Assembly: GCA_903642235.1 (NCBI GenBank)
Contig: CAHJWL010000002.1
Location: 1 to 64,000, forward strand
Origin: Acidobacteriaceae bacterium
GTDB taxonomy: Bacteria; Acidobacteriota; Terriglobia; Terriglobales; Acidobacteriaceae
Length of the DNA: 64,000 bases
Direction of reading: 5' to 3'
Shown one piece after another: positions 33,844-42,259 of the stretch; the stretch's first letter is position 1; each line of letters opens with the position of its first letter. Below the pieces are notes generated by a model. It saw nothing but the letters and a program-made list of their open reading frames with translations. It made no database searches and was not told the DNA's origin. Position numbers and translations under genes: made by a program.

Positions 33844-34371
33844 CTAATCCTGTGCGAGCTTCTGTACGATCTTTGCCGTCGTGACCATCTGCCCTGTATG
33901 GCGCTGCGTGTGTTCCGCACAGTGAACCAGAAGGCCACCAACCGTTGTCGGCAGACGCTTGCGGCCTACGCCGCGAGCCTCCTCCAGCTGATCCGGTCGG
34001 AACCGAACAACTCGATCAAGCGAGCGATGAAGGCCGTTGCGGAACTCATGCAGTGTCGTGGCCATCAGCGCGCTCTGCTCTTCGCTTGCAAGCGCATCAA
34101 GCTGCTCCTGGCTGAGTTGCCGGTCCTCGGCATACGTCAGCAGACGATCAAGAGAGCGGGCGATGTGGCGGAGATGGAAACCAACGCTTGGCAGGCCCAC
34201 AGGCCGTTGCTCGATCGCTTCTTCTCCCAGCACGGCGGCCCACCGGTCAGCGTCCTCGAGGGCTTGCTCGAGAGCGTGAATGACAGCACGTCGCAAGCTA
34301 TCGAGACCGTTGTGGGTTCCCCGCATCCAGGGCTCAGCCGCAAGCATGGGCGGCACGGACTTCTGCGTCAT
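33844..34371 (-). CDS. DinB-family protein
   Basis: 175 residues. Four-helix DinB/YfiT-like bundle with the three metal His positions apparent: H67 or H70 in VGFHLRHIARS and the C-terminal pair in HCAEHTQRHTGQM. Members are thiol transferases or metal-dependent enzymes, several using bacillithiol or mycothiol; bshA in this window makes a bacillithiol-linked role plausible but unproven. Its ATG overlaps the stop of the osmoprotectant-binding protein gene (ATGA), so it is the last gene of the ABC transporter operon. Function unknown. Confidence 0.82.
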   Translation of the reverse strand: MTQKSVPPMLAAEPWMRGTHNGLDSLRRAVIHALEQALEDADRWAAVLGEEAIEQRPVGLPSVGFHLRHIARSLDRLLTYAEDRQLSQEQLDALASEEQSALMATTLHEFRNGLHRSLDRVVRFRPDQLEEARGVGRKRLPTTVGGLLVHCAEHTQRHTGQMVTTAKIVQKLAQD

Positions 34372-35264
34372 AAAGCTTTCCTTTCCCGAAACGCTCGCAC
34401 CACCTCGCCGACATCCTTGTGCTCGCGATCGACTGCATCGTTCATGGCGCGTACATCCTCGGCTGAAACCTGCCCAGCCAACCGGTCGATAGCGCGTCCA
34501 AGAACCGGATGCAGCTGAAGCGAAGCAAGACGCACCAGAGGAACAGCCTGGTAGGGAGGAAAGTAGTGCCGGTCGTCTGCGAGAGCGAGGAAGCCGAAGG
34601 CCTGGATTGGTCCGTCGGTCGAGTTCCCTGCCACGAGGTCGACCTGGCTTGCAGCAAGGGAGCGATAGAGCAACCCGAGATCCATCACGCGCGGTGAACC
34701 GGCGAAGTGGAAGCCGTAGGCCGCCTGCAGTCCACGAAGTCCGTCGGGGCGCTCCTCGAACTCATAGCCGACGGCAAGCCGCATTGTGGGCGCATGCGTC
34801 ACAAGTGAGGTAAGCGTCGTAAGCTGCAGCTTCGTTGCTTCATCGCCGCGAACGACTATTGCAAAGGTGTCTTCGAAACCAAGCGGCCTCCCGACGAGGA
34901 CGTTATAACGTTCGCGATAAAGCTTCGTGATCGTTGCGACGACGCGATCCGGATCGCGATCGACCGGTTGTTTGAGAATCGCGGTCAAGGCTGTGCCGGT
35001 GTACTCCACATAGGCGTCGATCCGCCCACCGAGCAGCGCCTGTTGGCAGATGTAGCTTCCTGCGAGGTAGAAGCGACGCTCCACTCTGCCGCCGCCAAGC
35101 GACTCCACCTCCTGCGCCAGCAGCTCGCCCACTACTGTCTGCTCGGTGAAGTTTTTCGCCCCGATGGTGATGCGGGAGGAGCGCGGCGGAGCACAGGCCG
35201 TTATGCCACAGAGCCCCAGAGCTACTCCTGACAGCGCAAGCTGACGCAACCAGAGGTATTTCAT
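34368..35264 (-). CDS. Osmoprotectant ABC transporter, substrate-binding lipoprotein
   Basis: 298 residues. Lipoprotein signal with lipobox ITAC (Cys24). The OpuAC/OsmF-type binding domain is recognised from RITIGAKNFTEQTVVGELLAQ, IDAYVEYTGTALTA and DLVAGNSTDGPIQ. It captures glycine betaine, choline or a similar compatible solute and hands it to the permease. ATGA overlaps join it to the permease gene before it and the DinB gene after it. Ligand cannot be told from sequence. Confidence 0.92.
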   Translation of the reverse strand: MKYLWLRQLALSGVALGLCGITACAPPRSSRITIGAKNFTEQTVVGELLAQEVESLGGGRVERRFYLAGSYICQQALLGGRIDAYVEYTGTALTAILKQPVDRDPDRVVATITKLYRERYNVLVGRPLGFEDTFAIVVRGDEATKLQLTTLTSLVTHAPTMRLAVGYEFEERPDGLRGLQAAYGFHFAGSPRVMDLGLLYRSLAASQVDLVAGNSTDGPIQAFGFLALADDRHYFPPYQAVPLVRLASLQLHPVLGRAIDRLAGQVSAEDVRAMNDAVDREHKDVGEVVRAFRERKAL

Positions 35265-35908
35265 GTTCCATGCGCCTTTACAGCAAGGCGGCGTTCAAGC
35301 GCCCCCAATCCGCTGTCTGCGATCAATGCAAGCAGCGCGGCGGGAACAGCACCAGCGAGCACAAGACCATTGTCGACGCTGGCGACGCCGCGAAAGATCA
35401 GCTCGCCAAGACCGCCCGCTCCGATCGCTGCGGCGATCGTCGCTACGCCCACGCAAATAACCGTTGCTGTACGTATGCCGGCCAGGATAAAGCTTGCCGC
35501 AAGCGGCAGTTCGACCTTTCCGAGACGCTGCCAATCCGTCATCCCGAGCGCGTTCGCTACATCCCGCAGAGAGGGGTCGATGCCCACGATGCCAACGTAT
35601 GTGTTGCGTAGAATCGGAAGCAAGGCATAGCCGGTCAGCGCCAGAATGGCGAGACGAGGGGCGTTTGCACCGAGCCAGGGCACCGGGAGCAGAAGGCCGA
35701 AGAGCGCCAGGCTGGGCACCGTCTGAATGATGTTGGCGACTGCGAGCACCGGCTTTGCCCAGGCGTGATACCGCGTCAGCACAATGCCGAGCGGCAGGCC
35801 GACTGCCGTCGCCAGAAGCATGGCACTGCCGGTGAGCCACAGATGCTCGAAGCTCAGGCGAGCAATCTCCCACCCGTGGCGAGAGAAGAATGCGGTGATG
35901 TCGCTCAC
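35261..35908 (-). CDS. Osmoprotectant ABC transporter, permease (GTG start)
   Basis: 215 residues with five or six membrane segments and the binding-protein-dependent permease loop around LRDVANALGMTDWQRLGKVELP (EAA-type), which contacts the ATPase. Start is GTG at 35908; it overlaps the stop of the ATPase gene as GTGA. OpuCB/YehW-like in size and order. Only one permease gene is present, so it should act as a homodimer, unlike systems with two permease genes. Confidence 0.92.
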   Translation of the reverse strand: MSDITAFFSRHGWEIARLSFEHLWLTGSAMLLATAVGLPLGIVLTRYHAWAKPVLAVANIIQTVPSLALFGLLLPVPWLGANAPRLAILALTGYALLPILRNTYVGIVGIDPSLRDVANALGMTDWQRLGKVELPLAASFILAGIRTATVICVGVATIAAAIGAGGLGELIFRGVASVDNGLVLAGAVPAALLALIADSGLGALERRLAVKAHGT

Positions 35909-36675
35909 GGGAGCGTGCCTTCCCGTATGGCCTCGGGAGCGCCCCGCCGTATCGCTTTCACATACTCCCGCACGGCCGGGTGTTGACTCTTTCGAACATC
36001 TCCGGAGGACAGGTCCGCGACAACTCTTCCATGCTCCAGAAAGAGAATGCGGTCCGCTACATAGAGGGCCTCCTCCAGGTCGTGCGTCACGATGACGACA
36101 GTCTTTCGAACGCGTTGCAGCAGTTCATGCAGCATCGTCTGCACTTCGGAGCGGGTGATGGGGTCCAGAGCACCGAAGGGCTCATCCATGAGCAGGATCG
36201 GCGGATCGCTCATCAAGGCGCGGGCCAAACCAACTCGTTGCCTCTGCCCTCCCGAAAGCTGATGTGGGTAGCGGCTCGAGAACTCCTGTGGGGGCAGGCC
36301 GGTCATTCCCAGCAACTCGTTCACGCGGCGCTGAACTGCCTCGCTGGACTTACCTGTTAGCTCGTAGCTCATAGCCACGTTGCGGCCGATTGTCATATGA
36401 GGAAAGAGGCCGCTCTCCTGAATGACATAGCCGATGCCGCGACGTAACTCGTTTCGATCGTAGTCTGCGACATTACGCCCGTGAACGGACACTGTCCCCT
36501 GAGTCGGTGTGACCAGAGCATTAATCGTACGCAGCAGAGTTGTCTTGCCGGAGCCGCTCCGACCAAGGAGGGCCGTGGTTGATTGCGCCGCCAGCGAGAG
36601 ACTGACGTCGTTCAAGATCTGCTGGCCATTGAGCGCAAGAGAGATCTGTTGAAAGGTGATCTCGTCGGCGGCCAT
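35905..36675 (-). CDS. Osmoprotectant ABC transporter, ATP-binding protein
   Basis: 256 residues; AGAGGG before the ATG. Walker [10 protein letters not shown] (38-46), Q-loop [11 protein letters not shown], signature [15 protein letters not shown], Walker [13 protein letters not shown] and switch His in VTHDLEEA. It lacks the C-terminal CBS domains found on OpuCA and ProV relatives. It powers the permease and binding protein encoded just downstream with 4-nt overlaps. The P-loop kinase-like gene ends 29 nt upstream on the same strand. Confidence 0.93.
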   Translation of the reverse strand: MAADEITFQQISLALNGQQILNDVSLSLAAQSTTALLGRSGSGKTTLLRTINALVTPTQGTVSVHGRNVADYDRNELRRGIGYVIQESGLFPHMTIGRNVAMSYELTGKSSEAVQRRVNELLGMTGLPPQEFSSRYPHQLSGGQRQRVGLARALMSDPPILLMDEPFGALDPITRSEVQTMLHELLQRVRKTVVIVTHDLEEALYVADRILFLEHGRVVADLSSGDVRKSQHPAVREYVKAIRRGAPEAIREGTLP

Positions 36676-36704
36676 CCATGCCCTCTCTCTGCGCCAACTC
36701 GCCT

Positions 36705-37667
36705 TTAGGAGGCGTCTTCCCTGGGCGAAGCCGGAAGGTCTGACGAAGTGTTCGGCGCAGCCGGCTCCGATCCACCGTGACCCTTTACGCGAACCACCGT
36801 GATCTTCTCGAAACCTTCTTTAAAGGTGGGTGGACGCAGCCGTTCGGCCATCTTCTGCATGACCTCATCTGTTACGACACGCTCTCGCTTGGAGTTGCGC
36901 TCCATACAGACGGCAAGAGGAACATCGAAGAACACCGCCTGGACCTCATAGCCGAAGCTCTTCGCCATCTTGATCCATTGCCGGCGCTCGTGTGGCGAGA
37001 GGTTTGTCGCATCGACATAGTTCCAGGGCATCTTGGCAATGAGACGCGCCCGCAGGAGACTGCGGAGGGTTGAGAATACGAGGCCTTGATAGCGCTGTTC
37101 CGTGATGTCATCAAACAGGATGTTGCGAAGCAGATCGCTCGAAAGCGGCGTGACGCCCCGCCGTTTATACCAGGTTGTCTTTCCTGAACCTGGCAAGCCA
37201 ATAGCCAGAACGACATAGCCTCGGGGCGACTTGGCAGCCACTGCTTCCGCCGGCGGTGTACCCAGAAACTCAGGCTGGGTTTCCACGATGATCTTTGGTT
37301 CGGGAGTCTGCGCCGGTTCGGGAGTCTGCGCCGGTTCGGGAGTCTGCGCCGGTTCGGGAGTCTGCGCCGCTTCGGGAGTCTCTGCGGGCTGCGCTTCCTG
37401 AGCAGGCTGCTTTAAAGGTACATCAGAGATGGTTGTGACAGGTGTTTCTCCGGAGGGCTCTGATGCTGCTTGAGCGGCAACTGACGGCTCCTCCCGCGGG
37501 GTCTCCGCTTGCCGAGCAGGGAGGGCGTCTGGATAGGTCGGCCGCAGTGGCGCGAGCTGATCTGTCGGCAGTTCCTGCCCTATTTTACCGGTTGACTCGG
37601 AGTCATTCGGCGGCCGTCTCGAGCGTCGTCTCATCGTATTAAGAATCCATCCGCGCAGGTCGCGCAT
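36705..37667 (-). CDS. P-loop (AAA_33, polynucleotide-kinase-like) protein with Pro/Glu repeat region
   Basis: 320 residues from ATG 37667; the start is uncertain because no good ribosome site is seen (ATG 37703 and 37634 are alternatives). Residues 1-145 are disordered and acidic/Pro-rich, including four perfect AQTPEP repeats encoded by an 18-bp tandem repeat. The rest is a P-loop kinase: Walker A G157-LPGSGKT, SSDLLRNILFDD, YVDATNLSPHERRQW, and a C-terminal lid with MERNSKRERVV. This is the family of T4 PseT-like 5'-kinases and small-molecule kinases that share the DATN motif. Substrate unknown. It ends 29 nt before the osmoprotectant transporter genes. Confidence 0.8.
   Translation of the reverse strand: MRDLRGWILNTMRRRSRRPPNDSESTGKIGQELPTDQLAPLRPTYPDALPARQAETPREEPSVAAQAASEPSGETPVTTISDVPLKQPAQEAQPAETPEAAQTPEPAQTPEPAQTPEPAQTPEPKIIVETQPEFLGTPPAEAVAAKSPRGYVVLAIGLPGSGKTTWYKRRGVTPLSSDLLRNILFDDITEQRYQGLVFSTLRSLLRARLIAKMPWNYVDATNLSPHERRQWIKMAKSFGYEVQAVFFDVPLAVCMERNSKRERVVTDEVMQKMAERLRPPTFKEGFEKITVVRVKGHGGSEPAAPNTSSDLPASPREDAS
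37297..37386. repeat. 18-bp tandem repeat inside the P-loop protein gene
   Basis: Four identical copies of an 18-bp unit (GGTTCGGGAGTCTGCGCC) at 37297-37368 and a fifth diverged copy to 37386. Each unit encodes AQTPEP on the minus strand. The perfect identity suggests recent slippage and probable copy-number variation between strains. Confidence 0.95.
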
Positions 37668-37814
37668 AGCTCGCTTGTAACACAGCGCCGAAATAAGCCG
37701 CAAATACGCTCCTGCTTGTGGCCGGAATCCACATGTCCTGGCTTAGGCCCATCCCCCAAGCCGCGCTTACAATACCCCTGAACGCACTCGCAGGCGACAG
37801 GAGCAACCGCACGT

Positions 37815-38822
37815 ATGGCAGTAAAGGTAGGTATCAACGGCTTTGGCCGCATCGGCCGGAATGTCTTTCGCACAGCGCTGGGCAGCCCTGAAATCGAATT
37901 TGTCGCTGTCAATGACCTCACCAGTCCGGCAACTATTGCGCATCTTCTCAAGTACGATTCGATCCTCGGCAATCTCAAAAACGACATCACGTATGGTGAT
38001 GATTTCATCTCCGTCGATGGCAAGAAGATCAAGGTCTTTGCCGAGCGCGACCCCGCCAAGCTCGATTGGGCTTCCGTCGGAGCGCAGATCATTATCGAAT
38101 CGACGGGATTCTTCACCGACGCAACCAAGGCGAAGGCACATCTCGGCTCGACCGTAAAGAAGGTCATCATCTCGGCGCCGGCGACCAACGAAGATTTGAC
38201 GGTCGTCCTCGGCGTCAATGAGGACAGGTACGACGCGGCCAGCCACCATGTGATTTCAAATGCGAGCTGCACCACCAATTGCCTGGCTCCGATCGTCAAG
38301 GTCCTGAATGACACCTTCGGGATCGCCTCTGGCATCATGACCACGATCCATAGCTACACAAATGATCAGGTCATTCTGGACACACCGCACAAAGATCTGC
38401 GTCGCGCACGAGCCGCCGCGTTGTCCATGATTCCCTCGAGCACAGGTGCGGCAAAGGCTCTGAAGCTTGTCATCCCGGAGATGGACGGCAAGCTCGATGG
38501 CTTCGCCATTCGTGTGCCAACACCGAACGTTTCGGTGGTCGACCTGACCTTCGTCGCCGAAAACCCGATCACCGCGACCACCGTCAATGATGCCTTGAAG
38601 AAGGCCTCATTGGATGGCCCGTTGAAAGGCTATCTGGGCTACACAGAAGAGGAACTGGTGAGCGCTGACTTTCGGGGCAATCCTCTCTCCTCGATCGTCG
38701 ACTCCAAGCTCACCAAGGTCGTCGGTCAGACCGGCAAGGTGATCAGCTGGTACGACAACGAATGGGGGTACTCCAGCCGCGTAAAGGATCTGATCGCCTT
38801 TCTCGAAGGTAAAGGCCTGTAA
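37815..38822 (+). CDS. gapA: Glyceraldehyde-3-phosphate dehydrogenase (type I)
   Basis: 335 residues. Nucleotide fold NGFGRIGR at the start, D34 favouring NAD, catalytic C152 in SNASCTTNC and the partner His in MTTIHSYTNDQ, and the C-terminal WYDNEWGYSSR. Oxidative phosphorylation of glyceraldehyde 3-phosphate in glycolysis, reversible. AGGAG lies 11 nt upstream of the ATG. First gene of gapA-ridA-pgk-tpiA, with a hairpin at 38850-38876 directly after it that could lower expression of the following genes relative to gapA. Confidence 0.97.
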   Translation: MAVKVGINGFGRIGRNVFRTALGSPEIEFVAVNDLTSPATIAHLLKYDSILGNLKNDITYGDDFISVDGKKIKVFAERDPAKLDWASVGAQIIIESTGFFTDATKAKAHLGSTVKKVIISAPATNEDLTVVLGVNEDRYDAASHHVISNASCTTNCLAPIVKVLNDTFGIASGIMTTIHSYTNDQVILDTPHKDLRRARAAALSMIPSSTGAAKALKLVIPEMDGKLDGFAIRVPTPNVSVVDLTFVAENPITATTVNDALKKASLDGPLKGYLGYTEEELVSADFRGNPLSSIVDSKLTKVVGQTGKVISWYDNEWGYSSRVKDLIAFLEGKGL

Positions 38823-38849
38823 CCACCCGAGAGGTCGCACCGAAAGAAG

Positions 38850-38876
38850 TCCGGTTCCCGCCTCGGAAGCCGGACC
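38850..38876 (+). terminator. Hairpin between gapA and the RidA-like gene
   Basis: GTCCGGTTCC and GGAAGCCGGAC pair with a single bulged base around a 6-nt loop. Followed by CTTCCGTCC without a T-run; more likely a partial terminator or a 3'-end stabilising structure. Confidence 0.45.
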
Positions 38877-38905
38877 TTCCGTCCGCTTTCCTCATCCAAC
38901 ACGGC

Positions 38906-39286
38906 ATGAGCGAACGCACACTCCTAGCCGGAACCAGTCCCTACGAACCGATCATCGGCTTCTCCCGCGCCGTCCGCGTCGGCAAATACGTCTACGTGTC
39001 TGGCACGGGACCGGTCGATGCGGACAGCGCCGATCCAGCAACCCAGACAGAGCAATGCCTGAAGCTGATCGCAGCAGTCCTCAAAGAGGCTGGAAGTTCC
39101 ATTGAACACGTTGTTCGAACACGCGTGTACCTGACCCGACTGGAGGACTGGGAGGAGATCGGGCGCATTCATGGCAAGTTCTTCTCGATCATCCGGCCAG
39201 CCGCCACTATGGTGATCGTCGCTTCCCTGCTGAATCCCGACTGGCGCGTAGAGATTGAAGCAGACGCGATCATTCCCGAAGCCTGA
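38906..39286 (+). CDS. RidA/YjgF-family protein
   Basis: 126 residues, the normal size of this trimeric family. FSRAVRVGKYVYVSGTGPVD, the Arg-bearing VRTRVYLTRLEDW, and the C-terminal EIEADAIIPE (acidic residue at the family position) are visible. RidA proper hydrolyses reactive 2-aminoacrylate from PLP enzymes; this sequence belongs to the broader Rid group, and I cannot say whether it keeps that activity. It sits between gapA and pgk, 29 nt before pgk, which is not a usual place, and may be co-expressed with glycolysis. Confidence 0.88.
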   Translation: MSERTLLAGTSPYEPIIGFSRAVRVGKYVYVSGTGPVDADSADPATQTEQCLKLIAAVLKEAGSSIEHVVRTRVYLTRLEDWEEIGRIHGKFFSIIRPAATMVIVASLLNPDWRVEIEADAIIPEA

Positions 39287-39315
39287 GACCTTGCCCTGAA
39301 CCATCCGGAGACATC

Positions 39316-40536
39316 ATGTCCAAACTGTCCCTTCGTGATCTCGATCTCGCGCATAAGCGCGTTCTGATCCGCGTTGACTTCAATGTACCGCTCTCGAAGG
39401 ATGGCCGCGAGATAGGCGACGACACCCGTATTCGCGAGACGATCCCCACCATCGAGTACGCGATTCGCCATAAGGCAAAGGTGATCCTGTGCTCGCACCT
39501 GGGTCGACCGAAGGGACAGCGGGTTGAAGCTTTGAGTCTGCGACCTGTTGTCGATCGCCTGCGCGAGCTGCTGGATCATGTTCTGGGACCAGGCGAGAAT
39601 GTCGCGTTCTCGCCCGATTGCGTCGGTGAAATCGCAACAGAGCTCTCAACCAAGCTTGAATCCGGTCAAACTTTGCTCCTGGAAAATGTGAGATTTTATC
39701 CGGGGGAGGAGGCCAACGACGAGGATTTTGCACGCCAGCTTGCCAGCCTCTGCGATCTCTATGTGAACGATGCCTTTGGCAGTGCGCATCGCGCGCATTC
39801 CTCGACAGAGGGTATCACCCATTTTGTGACACACTCAGCAGCGGGCCTTCTCCTCGAGAAGGAGTTGCAGTACTTGGGCAAGGCGGTCGCCGATCCGATC
39901 AAACCCTTCGTTGCCATCATCGGCGGAGCAAAGGTGTCAGACAAGATCGAAGTCATAGATCACCTGCTTGATAAAGTGGACACTCTGATCATCGGTGGCG
40001 CCATGGCGTATACCTTCCTGAACGCCAAAGGTCAGACCACGGGCAAAAGCCTGATTGAAGCAGATAAGATCGACATCGCTCGTGCGGCGCTCGAAAAGGC
40101 TGAGCGAAACGGGGTTACACTTCTGCTGCCTTCTGACCACGTTCTGGCTGACCGCTTCGCTAACGATGCAGTCATCACTCTGTTCTCGGGCGACGGTCCC
40201 TTTCCAGAGGATCGTATGGCCCTTGATATCGGACCGGATTCCATCAAAGCCTTCTCGACCGCCATCGCTGATGCCAGCACAGTTGTTTGGAATGGACCCA
40301 TGGGCGTATTCGAGTTGCCGGCCTTTGCCGAAGGCACAACGGCGATCGCCTTTGCGGTCGCTAACAACCAGGATGCGATGACGATCGTGGGTGGTGGTGA
40401 CTCGGTCGCAGCTGTTCAGCAGGCCGGAGTGGCCGATCGAATTACACATATCTCCACCGGAGGAGGCGCTTCGCTGGAGTTTCTTGAAGGTAAAGATCTG
40501 CCGGGTGTCTCCGCACTGACTGAGAAGACGACCTGA
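39316..40536 (+). CDS. pgk: Phosphoglycerate kinase
   Basis: 406 residues. N-terminal substrate domain with [11 protein letters not shown], the H-L-G-R-P block ([10 protein letters not shown]) and [14 protein letters not shown]-terminal nucleotide domain with [22 protein letters not shown] and the GGGDSVAAV loop. Transfers phosphate from 1,3-bisphosphoglycerate to ADP. CGGAGA precedes the ATG. Downstream tpiA is separated by 90 nt. Confidence 0.97.
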   Translation: MSKLSLRDLDLAHKRVLIRVDFNVPLSKDGREIGDDTRIRETIPTIEYAIRHKAKVILCSHLGRPKGQRVEALSLRPVVDRLRELLDHVLGPGENVAFSPDCVGEIATELSTKLESGQTLLLENVRFYPGEEANDEDFARQLASLCDLYVNDAFGSAHRAHSSTEGITHFVTHSAAGLLLEKELQYLGKAVADPIKPFVAIIGGAKVSDKIEVIDHLLDKVDTLIIGGAMAYTFLNAKGQTTGKSLIEADKIDIARAALEKAERNGVTLLLPSDHVLADRFANDAVITLFSGDGPFPEDRMALDIGPDSIKAFSTAIADASTVVWNGPMGVFELPAFAEGTTAIAFAVANNQDAMTIVGGGDSVAAVQQAGVADRITHISTGGGASLEFLEGKDLPGVSALTEKTT

Positions 40537-40613
40537 CGCTCGCAGCAGTACGGAAAGCGTACACACCGCTCACGCGCTGAAGCGACATACCGACCATCAG
40601 AAATGGGAGCACT

Positions 40614-40619
40614 TAGACT
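40614..40619 (+). promoter_or_regulatory. -10-like hexamer just before tpiA
   Basis: TAGACT ends 7 nt before ATG 40627, with no ribosome site between. It would allow a separate leaderless tpiA message and supports the later of the two possible starts. Confidence 0.35.
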
Positions 40620-40626
40620 TAATCGC

Positions 40627-41406
40627 ATGCGAACGCCGATCATTGCTGCAAACTGGAAGATGTACAAGAGCCCTGCGGAGTCTGTGAAGTTCATTCGCGA
40701 GTTCCTGCCCATGATTGAATCTCATGGCGACAGCGAGGTTGTCCTCTTCCCGACCGCCACGTCCCTTGTGTCTGTGATCGATGCCGTTCGCGGCAGCGTC
40801 ATACGGGCCGGAGCTCAGACTATGCATTGGCTCAACGAGGGGCCGTATACCGGTCAGACCTCACCCACGATGCTGACATCGATCGGCGCGACTCATGTTC
40901 TGCTCGGCCATTCAGAGCGGCGTCTTTACGCCAATGAAACCTATGAGCATGTGAACCTGAAGATTAAAGCCGCCTGCGCGCATGCCCTTACACCCGTTGT
41001 CTGCCTGGGCGAGATGCTCTCGGATCGACAGGAGGGCTACACCGCCGACACACTTATGGCGCAGATGGGAGCAGCCCTGGCAAACTTCCCCCAGGATAGG
41101 GCACATACTCTCGTCATCGCCTATGAACCGGTCTGGGCCATCGGAACCGGGTCCACTGCGAGCCCGGAGATTGCGAATGAGACGCACAGTATCATTCGCG
41201 AAGAGCTAAAACGACGCTTCGGTGCGGAGATCGCCGACGAGATGCGCATTCTCTATGGTGGCTCCGTCAAACCTTCCAATGTGGCAGAACTGATGGCGCA
41301 GCCCGAGATAGATGGCGCCCTCGTCGGCGGCGGCAGCCTCGATCCTGAGACCTTCTCGCAGATCGTTCGTTTCGGCCATCGGGACAAACCTGAAAGACCC
41401 GCCTAG
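40627..41406 (+). CDS. tpiA: Triosephosphate isomerase
   Basis: 259 residues from ATG 40627, where the family sequence begins ([13 protein letters not shown]); an in-frame ATG at 40603 would add eight residues without precedent. Catalytic K11, H95 (LLGHSERR) and E167 ([11 protein letters not shown]) are present, as is the phosphate loop [11 protein letters not shown]. Interconverts dihydroxyacetone phosphate and glyceraldehyde 3-phosphate. Last gene of the glycolytic cluster; convergent with lepB over 253 bp. Confidence 0.96.
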   Translation: MRTPIIAANWKMYKSPAESVKFIREFLPMIESHGDSEVVLFPTATSLVSVIDAVRGSVIRAGAQTMHWLNEGPYTGQTSPTMLTSIGATHVLLGHSERRLYANETYEHVNLKIKAACAHALTPVVCLGEMLSDRQEGYTADTLMAQMGAALANFPQDRAHTLVIAYEPVWAIGTGSTASPEIANETHSIIREELKRRFGAEIADEMRILYGGSVKPSNVAELMAQPEIDGALVGGGSLDPETFSQIVRFGHRDKPERPA

Positions 41407-41659
41407 CGTGCAGCTACTCTCGAGAGCGACGCGCACCGCTGTGCCGTCTTCCGTGTTCATATTGCCGGTGCGGCAGACGGGGTCTCATGCGATGGTAGGG
41501 AGCCTGAGCCTCAACTCGAGAAAAGGAAGTCAAAGGAAATCCACACAAAGCGAGCAAAAGGCGAGCTATCCAGCGGTTCATTGAACCTACCCCAAGCGGT
41601 ACGTTCTCATGCTGGCGCACCAGACCCGAAGTGACGATGCCACTTCCGTGTAGCTCAGC

Positions 41660-42241
41660 TTAGTGAACGACGCCCACCTGATCGACCGGCCAATATACAA
41701 ACGCGGCCTTGCCGTAGATCAGACCGCGATCAACCGAACCAAACTCCCGGCTGTCACTTGAGATGGATCGATGATCGCCCATAAGGAAGTAGTGCCGTTC
41801 AGGGATGATCGTCGTCGGCAGAGACCGATCGTCTGCGTAGCGAGCGGGAACATAGACTTCCGAGATTTGGCTTCCATTCACGTAGACGCATCCATGATCG
41901 ATGCGTAGCTGATCTCCTGGTAGTGCGATCACTCGTTTGATGTAGCTCTTCTCATGGTCACGCGGGTACAGGAAGACGACGACGTCACCGCGGTGTATCT
42001 CACCTACCCGGTACGCGATCTTATTGATAAAAAGCCGATCCTGGTCTTCGAGCATCGGCAGCATGCTCGTTCCTTCCACACGGACGGGCTGGTACAAAAA
42101 CACAATGATGAAGATGGATACAAAGACCGAAAGGATCAGGTCGCGGATCCAGGAACGCAGGGAGGAGCGAGCCGGATCCGAGTTCGGCTTCTGCTCTTGT
42201 CCTGCTTCGATTTCCGCATCCGATAGGGTTTCGCGCCTCAC
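41660..42241 (-). CDS. lepB: Signal peptidase I
   Basis: 193 residues. One N-terminal membrane segment (about 34-50), catalytic S59 in VEGTSMLPML, general base K102 in YIKRVIALPGD, and the MGDHRSISSDSREFG box. It removes signal peptides from exported proteins at the inner membrane. Single-span and short, as in Gram-positives and acidobacteria. AAAGGACG precedes the ATG and the gene starts 18 nt after the serine hydrolase gene, so the two are one operon. Confidence 0.96.
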   Translation of the reverse strand: MRRETLSDAEIEAGQEQKPNSDPARSSLRSWIRDLILSVFVSIFIIVFLYQPVRVEGTSMLPMLEDQDRLFINKIAYRVGEIHRGDVVVFLYPRDHEKSYIKRVIALPGDQLRIDHGCVYVNGSQISEVYVPARYADDRSLPTTIIPERHYFLMGDHRSISSDSREFGSVDRGLIYGKAAFVYWPVDQVGVVH

Positions 42242-42259
42242 GTCTGTCGTCCTTTCGCT

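Noticed and set aside
33833..33844. 12-bp perfect palindrome GCTGAGCTCAGC between ribA and the DinB gene
   Set aside because: No loop, no T-run and too short to judge; could be chance between convergent genes.
37297..37386. Regular 18-bp repeats, considered as a CRISPR-like array
   Set aside because: Units are directly abutting without spacers and encode an in-frame AQTPEP repeat.
41628..41646. GAAGTG/CACTTC inverted repeat between tpiA and lepB
   Set aside because: Only 6 bp with a 7-nt loop and no T-run; too weak to call a terminator.
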